NCBI GenBank assembly: GCA_022575985.1
Contig: JAKSXM010000278.1
Coordinates: 1-64,000 of the forward strand
Direction of reading: 5' to 3'
DNA from: Anagrus nilaparvatae
Lineage: Eukaryota; Arthropoda; Insecta; Hymenoptera; Mymaridae
DNA: 64,000 nucleotides
The notes beneath the pieces were generated by a model. The model was not told the origin of the DNA. It made no database searches and worked only from the letters and a program-made list of their open reading frames with translations. This document shows, one piece after another, positions 56,590-64,000 of this stretch. Position numbers and translations under genes: made by a program. Every line of letters begins with the position of its first letter. The stretch's first letter is position 1.

Positions 56590-59500
56590 TGTTCGGAGTC
56601 CTGCAAGGGAATATGAACAAAACCATTCTTGCTGACCTTTTGCTCGATCAGCTCGCAGGCGAGACAGACTCTAGCGTCGTCTTGCTATCCGAGCCGCTTC
56701 GCAATAGGAACCAGCAATTCTGGTTAACCGATGACACAGGCCGGTGCGCTATATGGCTACGAGGTCGTGCTCAGACGTCTATGTCACGACATGGAAAAGG
56801 CAATTGCCACGTCTGGGCAAAGTGCGGTGATACAACTTTCATTAGTTGTTATTTGTCACCGAATGACACTATTGGGGTGTTCACCGCAAAGCTGGCCTCA
56901 TTGGAGGAAACGATAAGGGAAGTCTCTGGCAATATCATATTTGCTGGGGACTTAAATGCCAGGGCCGTGGAATGGGGAATGCCAACCACGAACCGTAGGA
57001 GAACGTTGATCCTAGAGATGGCTGCTAGAACTGATCTGGTGGTCATGAACTCTGGGAACAATCCAACCTACGTAAGGCCAGGCTTTGGCGAATCGATCCC
57101 TGATGTCACTTTTGCCTCGGCCGGGCTGGCAGGAAGAGTGGGTGGCTGGAGGGTGATGGATGGAGCCAATGGCAGCGATCATAATTACATCACCTTCAAA
57201 GTGCGTGATAGGGTTGCTAATCGGCCCCCGTACAAAAAGCGCCCACTAGGCTGGAATGTGTCAAAGATGGACGAGGACAGATTTGTGGATTATCTTCGCG
57301 AAGAGTTCTCGTCTATCCCAGCCTGGCATGGAGGACCGACCACCCCGCGAGAGGCAGAGACCCTTGTCAAGAGGGTAACTGCTCTTCTGAGGGGAGCCTG
57401 CGATGCCTCTATGCCGCGTAAAGGGCCCTGGAAGGGTAAAAGAAGCGTGTACTGGTGGAATGAAGAAATTTCGGAGCTAAGACGGGTCTGTCACGGCGCA
57501 CGCAGAAGACGGCAAAGAGCGCATGGCCGCCCAGAGCTGGCTACGCGCTCTGAAGAGTACAAGGAAGCCAAGCATAGGCTGGCGAAAGCTATCCGCCTCA
57601 GCAAGGCGCGCTGTCTTCGGTCCCTAAGAGATGATGTCAACAGCGACCCGTGGGGCCTGGGATATAAGGTTGTCATGGGCAAACTTAAGTCCGGATGTGA
57701 CAACACGATGGATGAAGCAACGACCAAAAGAATAGTGGACGCTCTCTTCCCGGATCATCCAAACCAACAACACCCTGCTTTGGATGTCCTGAGGGAGCAA
57801 GTTCCGCTATTTATCGAGGCGGAGATGCTTCAGGCAATTAGGTCAATGAAAAATGGGAAAGCGCCAGGACCAGACGGAATACCCGCGGAAGCCCTTAAGG
57901 CGGCTGCAAAGGTAATCCCTGGTCTCCTGCTTGTCATGTTTAACGCGTGCCTCGTGGCAGGCGCCTTTCCAAGGGACTGGAAAGTGGCCCGTCTGGCTCT
58001 GATAAGTAAGGGAAAGGGTGAACCAGGATCTCCATCATCTTACAGACCATTGTGTATGTTAAATACCATTGACATAGTGATGGAGAGCATGGTCAGAGGA
58101 AGATTGCGGCAAGCAATTAGGGAAGCGGGTGACCTTAGCGACGACCAACACGGCTTTCGTGAGGGGCGTTCCACGATCGGTGCCATCGAGCAGGTCGTGA
58201 AGGTGGTTATGAGGGCCAGACAAGTGCGGCCGGATATTAAACCGGACGTCCTGCTTGTCACGTTGGATGTGAAAAACGCATTCAACTCGGCTAAGTGGGA
58301 CGATATGTTGCACTCCCTCGAGCAGGTATTCAGAGTTCCGGATTATCTGAGAAATATACTCAGAGATTACCTCCGGGACCGATACCTGCGCTGGGACACG
58401 CTCGATGGCACAAGAGGTAAAGTATTAAGCGCAGGCATAGCGCAGGGTTCAGTTCTGGGTCCTGATCTGTGGAATGCCTTTTACGACGGCTTGCTAAAGA
58501 TTGAGCTCCCGGATGGATGCTCCATGATCGGATACGCGGATGACGTTGCTCTAACCATAACAGCTCGAGAGCCAGAGGACCAGCAGAATACCTTGGATGA
58601 GGCCATGCGCCTTATCAATAGCTGGATGTCGGATCACGGACTAAGACTGGCAGTCCCGAAAACGGAGATTGTCCTTCTGACCCGGAGAAGGGTTGATACC
58701 ATATTCGGCATCAGCTTTGATGACGGAGGTAATCCCCTTATGATCCAGACCAAACCATCGGTCAAATATTTGGGGGTCTTCTTGGATAAAAAGTTGACCT
58801 ACAATAGACAATTCCAGCAGGCCTGTGAAAAGGCTGGCCGGGTGACAAAGTCCCTCTCGTGGCTAATGACGAACATCGGCGGTCCCAGATCTGAGAAGAG
58901 GAGGCTGTTGATGACGACAGTTAACTCCATCTTGCTCTACGGTGCAGAGGTGTGGGCGGACAATGTCCGCATAAAAAAGTACTGCAAGAAACTAAAGGCA
59001 GTACAGAGGCAGGGGGCACTTTGAATCGCTTGCTCGTACAAGACAGTATCAGAGCCAGCGATCCAGGTGGTGGCTCGGGTGATTCCCATCGACCTGCTTG
59101 CCTTGGAAAGGCAGGCGATCTATAACCGTGGGGAAGAAGAGCGCGACGTAGCTTCCGTTCGCGCTCGCTCCCGCACAATGGAATGTTGGCAGTATAGGTG
59201 GAATGGTGACCCGAGGGGACGTTGGACGCACCGCCTTATCATCGATTTGGAAAGCTGGATGAACCGTGATCATGGAGAGGTAGACTTCTACCTCACACAG
59301 TTCCTAACTGGTCACGGTTATTTCCGCCATATGCTTTTCAAGTGGAGCAAGGTGACATCTCCGGAATGCTTGCATTGCCCGGGCGAGCTGGATACCGCTG
59401 AGCACACCTTTTTTGGGTGTCCTCGCTTCGCTGAAGGGCGACCGCCCTTCGATGAATGGAGGCCGGAAGTAGTCGTCCCGGAAATGCTGCGCAGTGCCGT

Positions 59501-59675
59501 TAACTGGTACAGTGTGGCAGAGTACGTACGGGCGACACTGATTGGAAAAAAGGAGGAAGGTTTCTTTCTCAAATCTCCTCCTTTATTGACAGGGTATGAC
59601 GAAGAAATGCCTGGGCTGCATTGTTTCCGGACCGAAGTAATACCTAAACAGGGAGTCCCGGTCCGGATTCTATGA
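56589..59675 (+). CDS. LINE A2 ORF2: endonuclease-RT, one nonsense codon
   Basis: From ATG 56589 (overlapping the ORF1 stop as TAATG) one frame is open to 59675 except for a TGA at 59022, where A1 has CGA. AP endonuclease: QGNMN, LLSEP, ISCYLSPND, GDLNARAVEWG, GSDHNYITF (His codon about 57180). RT: KAPGPDGIPAEALK, FREGRSTIGAIEQV, LVTLDVKNAFNSAKW, AQGSVLGPDLWNAFY, GYADDVAL (YADD 58533-58544), VKYLGVFLDKKLTY. C-terminal zinc motif CLHCPGELDTAEHTFFGC. It nicks target DNA and reverse transcribes the LINE RNA. This is the least damaged LINE polyprotein here. After the conserved end (GKKEEGF) the frame runs on about 30 codons compared with A1. Confidence 0.88.
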
Positions 59676-59858
59676 TATTGTCATAAATGCAGGAGGGTGG
59701 GGAGTTTAGTGGGTATTGTAATTCCTCAATTGTGTATATCTGGGCAACCCCAGATACAAATTTGAGGTTGAGTCCCACATAACCATACAGTACGCGTGTA
59801 TGGTATGCGTGAATGCATTCTCCTCGTCCTACGAAAAAGGCCCCTTCTTGAAGGGGCC

Positions 59859-59889
<31 letters not shown>

Positions 59890-59966
59890 GCAAGAGTGCC
59901 CTTATTGTAAAATTAAATTTCAATCTATTACTCGACTTGTTAACGGTATTGTTGAGATAACGTTGA

Positions 59967-60824
59967 TTGAATACAAACCAAAACTATATTCGAGTTATGG
60001 AACAAATCGTAGAAGATACACAAACTTTTAAATGCAATATTGATGTGCAATACATTTTAGACCCTTTTGCTTGTGTAGGTTATATTTTAAATTATATAAC
60101 CAAAAATCAAGGAGGACTATCAAAAACAATTAAAGAAGCAGCTGATGAAATTCGAAAAGGCAATCATTCTTTACAGCAGCAATTACGAAGTATCGTAAAT
60201 GTATTTATCAATAAAACAGAAATATCAGCACAAAAATCAGCTTATCATTTATTAGGCATGCCACTATCTTATTTATCAAGACAATGTGTGTTCATAAATA
60301 CTTCTCCACCTATCGAAAGATGTGGATTATTGAAATCAAAAGAAAAACTTGAAAAATTAAATGAATTAAATCCAGATTCAACAGCAATTATGGAAAATAA
60401 TGTTATTGATTATTATCAATATCGCCCAAATGAGCTTGAATTTATATGTTTAGCTGATTATGTAGCAGACTATAATTATTTAAAAACCGTAAAAAAATTA
60501 ACTAAAAATTGTAATAATGTAAATAACGATGATAATTTTATCGAAGATGGTGACATTGAAACAGAAAATGACTATGATAATGAAAATAATACTAAAACTA
60601 TATACTATGAATTGAAAAATAACCATGGTTTCTTACAAAAGCGGAAAACAACTAAAACTATAAGATATCGAAATTACAAATTAGAACAAGATCCAATAAA
60701 CTACTATAGAGAACAATTAATGTTATTTACTCACTGGAGAAATGAATTTTCAGAACTGTTACATGAATCTATTAACCTTGAATTGTCATTTAAAAAAAAA
60801 AATTACAGAAATTCAAGAAAATAG
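59967..60824 (+). pseudogene. Helitron Rep C-terminal region
   Basis: Characteristic Rep text: NIDVQYILDPFACVGYILNYITKNQGG, then SAQKSAYHLLGMPLSYLSR and FINTSPPIERC, all conserved between the HUH nuclease and helicase domains of Helitrons. The ORF ends at 60822-60824 only because of a frame change at a run of eleven A (about 60791-60801); the helicase frame starts before it, so the two are one protein broken at a homopolymer. The start given is simply where the ORF opens, since the N-terminus is absent. Confidence 0.82.
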
Positions 60825-62284
60825 AAAAAAATATGTCTTTAATGATAATATTGAAAAAGAAATTGAGAAAGCATTTTCTAATATTGAGGATCTTGTAGAA
60901 AATAATGATCAAAGTAACGAAAACGCAAATGATTATGCAAAAGAATTTGCAATTTATAATAATTCACAATTAAATGCTGACATTGGATTAGAATTAAATG
61001 GTAGAAATGACGATGTAATCTTACAAAATCATGGAATAATTCGTCAAATACCCTGTAAAGAATATTACGATTTAGTTAGTAAACTAAATGATAAACAGTA
61101 TAGATATCACTTAGAATACGCTTATTTATTAAAAAATAATCTTTTCAATAATATTTATCATGCAATTATTGCTCCTGCTGGAACAGGAAAAACTGTATTA
61201 ATAAAGACTTTAACTCAAACTTCAATAAGGTTCTTTAATTCTATTTCTGGTAATGATCCTAATGATATATACGTTTTATTATTAGCAGCTACTGGTAAAG
61301 CTGCTTACAATATAGGTGGAAAAACATTTCATGGAGCATTTTATTTGCCAATTAACCCTAATGATTATGGAAATTTAGAGCCCAGTACATTAAATAATTT
61401 AATGTGTAAATTATCAAAATTAAAAGTTATTTTTATTGATGAAATATCATTAGTTGGTTCCAAAATTTTTCAATTAATAAATTTGCGTTTGCAAGAAATA
61501 TTTGAAAATAAGGAAGATTTTGGTGGAATACCAGTTATAGTATTCGGAGATTTTAACCAATTACGCCCTGTAAAAGACAACTGGATTTTTAAAGTAAATG
61601 AAAAAAATGATTTAGAAGTTATAACTGGACCATACTTGTGGCAAAAGTTTTACATTTACGAACTTGATGAAATTATGCGTCAAAAAGACGACAAATTTTT
61701 TGCAGAAGCTTTGATTCATTTAGCTAATGGAAATATGACAGAGGATATGATACAAATATTTAAATCTAGAGAAACCTCTGTTCTTCGAGAACAAAATATC
61801 CTTCCTGCACTGACTTCTATGCATCTATTTTCTACAAATACTGCTAAAAATGCATACAATGATAAAGTAGTAGGCCAATCTAATACTAAAAAAATTTTGA
61901 TTAAAGCTTTTGATACTGTGATTGGAGACTTTTTAGAAGACGTAAAAAAAAATTTGCTTTTAAATTTTCAAAAAAAAGAACCTAAAGATACTCAAAACAT
62001 AGAATATGAGCTAACAATAGCAGTAGGTATCCAATATATGCTGATTGCAAATTCAGATATTGATGATGGGCTTGTCAATGGAGCTTGTGGTGTTGTAAAA
62101 GATTATGTAACTAGTACAAATTCAAAAACTAATGAACAAGTTGAAACTAATGAACTATTGAACAATTTGATGAACCAGAGGTAGGTTTTAATCTTAGAAG
62201 TACTTTGAAACTAAATATACATAGAAAAAGAGTAGCAAAAGATAACTGGACACCTATACCAAAAAGAATGGAAAAAAAATTTTA
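60742..62284 (+). pseudogene. Helitron PIF1-like helicase
   Basis: SF1 helicase domain: Walker A APAGTGKT (61171-61194), TGKAAYNIGGKTFHGAF, Walker B VIFIDEIS (61426-61449), and motif III VFGDFNQLRPV. This is the PIF1 family member fused to Rep in Helitrons; it would unwind DNA during rolling-circle transposition. The frame stops at TAG 62182-62184. One base away, PEVGFNLR and KDNWTPIPKR continue the family C-terminus to a TAA at 62282, so a second frameshift lies near 62155-62165. Upstream of Walker A the sequence is an Asn-rich linker. Confidence 0.85.
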
Positions 62285-62439
62285 AAATAACAACTATTAC
62301 ATTATAGTTCAAGAAATAATTTCCAAAAATCCTTTAAACCCCCAATTAATTCTAAGTATAGAACAAGGTTGGGAAAAATTTTTTGTATTGATGTGTATAA
62401 TCAGAGGAACAAGTTTTGTCAACTCTCAGGATATCGCTA
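62285..62439. other. Short AT-rich gap
   Basis: Non-coding sequence between the helicase end and the tandem array. Confidence 0.5.
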
Positions 62440-62987
62440 ATTGCGAAAACACCCTTAAATTTGCCAAAAGTACCCCTAAAAAGGTTTTTTTCTATGTTTT
62501 CGAATTTTGAGCGGTCAGATTTTGTCCATATGGGTTTTTTGGGTCGCTGATAAAGAATTTCAGGGAATTTTTTATGAAAAGTTAATATTTCACCCCTAAA
62601 TTAGCAAAAATTACCCCTAAAAAGGGGTGTTTTTGCTATTTTCGCACTTTCAGTATTCAGATTCGGTTCATATGGGTTTCTTGGGTCGCTGATCAAGAAT
62701 TTCAGGGAGTTTTTAATGAAAAGTTAATATTTCACCCCTAAATTAGCAAAAATTACCCCTAAAAAGGGGTGTTTTTGCTATTTTCGCACTTTCAGTATTC
62801 AAATTCGGATCATATGGGTTTCTTGGGTCACTGATCAAGAATTTCAGGGAGTTTTTTATGAAAAGTTAATATTTCACCCATAAATTAGCAAAAATTATCC
62901 CTAAAAAGGGGTGTTTTTCCTATTTTTCCATTTTTAGTATTCATATTTGGTTCGTACGGGTTTTTTGGGGCTGAACAAGAAAAATAT
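62440..62987 (+). repeat. 142-bp tandem repeat, about 3.9 units
   Basis: GTTAATATTTCACCC recurs at 62581, 62723 and 62865 (period exactly 142). Each unit has a hairpin ACCCCTAAAAAGGGGT, then TTTTTGCTATTTTCGCACTTTCAGTATT and GGGTCGCTGATCAAGAATTTCAGGG-type blocks (written here in short pieces). The first unit is more diverged. No ORF. Confidence 0.9.
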
Positions 62988-63276
62988 GACTTAAAATATT
63001 TATTATTAGCAATATTATAAACAATATTAAATTGTTTACAGATTGTTTAAACAAAAAAATTTATCTGTATTAAAATTTGAATAAAATTGGTAGTATGAGA
63101 TAATTATTTGGTTACTAAAATGATGTTTTTTTATTATAAAATTTACTGTTTAATAAACAAATATTGTTTCAATTAATTTTAATTTGTTAATAAATCGTTT
63201 AATTTTAGGGAAATTTATGCAATATTAAGTGTGGCACCATTATTCACATGTTTTTTTGGGATGGCAAATTTGTTTG

Positions 63277-63600
63277 TGTAAAAAAAATATGAACGTTAAT
63301 AAAATAATTGTTTAAAAGAGATGTTAATTTTTCATTTATTTATAATTTGTTAATAACGTAAGTAATTTTATATTTTTTATGCAGTTTTTAATAAATATTA
63401 GTAATTTTTTGTGGGCAAATATGTATTAAGTAGTTTAAAATGATTTATGTAACAGGTTTATAACACAAAAAATTACTAATATTTACTAAAAACTGCATAA
63501 AAAAATATAAAATTACTTAAGTTATTAACAGATTATAAATAAATAAAAAATTAACATCTCTTTTAAACAATTATTTTATAACGTTTATATTTTTTTTACA
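63277..63600. repeat. Foldback MITE with about 137-bp arms
   Basis: The left arm 63277-63412 and right arm 63463-63600 are near-perfect reverse complements (starting TGTAAAAAAAATAT and ending ATATTTTTTTTACA), separated by about 50 bp. Arms include GTTTAAAAGAGATGTTAA and ATGCAGTTTTT. No coding potential and no clear target duplication; superfamily not assigned. Confidence 0.85.
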
Positions 63601-64000
63601 GATAAAGAACGACATATTATTATATACAATTCTCGATTCTCTTATGTCTCCTTCGGTATATAAGCAGAGATTAGGTATAATAGAGACCCTACGACGCAAG
63701 CGCATTGCCTCGGAGTAAAAAATCATTGAATACATACCAACAGGTTTCTGAACGTGTTACATTTAATCGATTTTTCCATGGGCGATGGTATCCTACTGAT
63801 TTCTTATTTACATGATCGGATTAAGAAACTTCTTAAGAATAAAATACAAAAAAAAAAAATCGATATTCAATTTCAGTTTTAAACGGCTTGAAAAACTTTT
63901 TGAAGAAACCAGAAAAATTTCTTACATGGAACCAAATGCAATTTTAGCGTATACATAAAAATTCGCAATCGAAGAAAAAAAAGTAAATATACCATTAAAA
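63601..64000. other. Right-hand end of the window
   Basis: Slightly more balanced composition at 63630-63720 (includes CTACGACGCAAGCGCATTGCC), but no ORF, repeat or RNA gene that I can support. Confidence 0.4.

Larger units (their letters stand above)
54010..59885 (+). mobile_element. LINE A2: near full-length R1-clade non-LTR retrotransposon
   Basis: 5' UTR (about 54010-54840), ORF1, ORF2, 3' UTR and a 26-base poly-A (59860-59885). The 3' UTR ends in a perfect hairpin, GGCCCCTTCTTGAAGGGGCC (59839-59858), directly before the poly-A, a likely RT recognition structure. In the 5' UTR a block with TCATCAGACAAGGAGG/TCATCAGACATGGTGG and CTGTAGG occurs twice about 278 bp apart. The exact 5' end is not certain, and no target-site duplication was found. 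Confidence 0.88.
59886..62284 (+). mobile_element. Helitron Rep/helicase remnant
   Basis: Directly after the LINE A2 poly-A, AT-rich coding text of a Helitron protein appears already inside the Rep region (CPYCKIKFQSITRLVNGIVE), so the Rep N-terminus with its HUH site is missing. Rep C-terminal text is followed by a PIF1-type helicase, the standard Helitron order. No Helitron CTRR terminus was identified. The sequence carries two small frameshifts. Confidence 0.8.

Noticed and set aside
1..64000. Polydnavirus or other integrated DNA-virus segment
   Set aside because: No recognisable viral structural, replication or virulence genes; long ORFs are all assigned to transposons or unknowns.
1..64000. 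tRNA, rRNA or snRNA genes
   Set aside because: None seen by eye; the only tRNA-related sequence is the BEL primer-binding site.

Overview
The window looks like a nuclear genome segment from an insect, and almost all of it is transposon graveyard. The background is very AT-rich (long poly-A/T runs, AAAT and AAT microsatellites) and carries eukaryotic features: GT-AG introns, retroelements, cut-and-paste transposons, a Helitron. The mix of BEL/Pao, R1-clade LINEs, pogo-like, hAT-like and piggyBac-like elements fits an insect. A parasitoid wasp or other very AT-rich insect is possible, but the sequence does not settle the species.

Layout. 1-6241: 3' part of a BEL/Pao retrotransposon (+). 6242-7563: spacer with coding-like remnants and a small foldback. 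7564-13487: a second BEL copy in opposite orientation, sharing the first copy's nonsense codons and frameshift. 13488-15332: simple AT-rich DNA. 15333-20189: an element with AGGCCACTGTCTCTT terminal inverted repeats (TIRs), split by a 4.1-kb pogo/Tigger-like transposon (15770-19895) with a two-exon transposase. 20894-21512: hAT-like non-autonomous element cut by LINE A1 (21513-25668, +), which abuts inverted LINE fragment B2 (25669-26850, -). 26919-28330: retrotransposon gag (-). 29891-35516: near full-length LINE C (-) flanked by a 16-bp duplication and interrupted by an unfamiliar minisatellite-bearing repeat (31167-32158). 35557-36580: scrambled LINE C copy. 36946-37926: dead gag. 37999-39044: complete hAT-like non-autonomous element with an 8-bp target-site duplication (TSD). 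40600-43200: low-copy-looking DNA with a broken furry-like fragment. 44134-44939: an apparently intact three-exon host-type gene (-). 46998-47776: piggyBac-like MITE holding a second copy of the unfamiliar repeat. 48101-53938: an Asn-rich gene with two degenerate OTU-like domains, split by LINE B1 (48890-53594). About 54010-59885: LINE A2, with an almost intact ORF2. 59886-62284: Helitron Rep/PIF1-helicase remnant. 62440-62987: 142-bp tandem repeats. 63277-63600: long foldback MITE.

The LINEs are the GC-richer islands and supply most long ORFs. Most copies are clearly dead. The least damaged are LINE A2 ORF2 (one nonsense codon) and the pogo-like transposase (one homopolymer slip).

Most worth following: (1) the two-copy repeat with conserved TTAACATGGAACATG and ACACAAACYGGTTATAA ends around G-tract and about 25-bp minisatellites; (2) the double OTU-like gene whose two Cys positions are both Asn; (3) the inverted BEL pair sharing the same lesions; (4) the spliced 205-aa gene at 44.1-44.9 kb.
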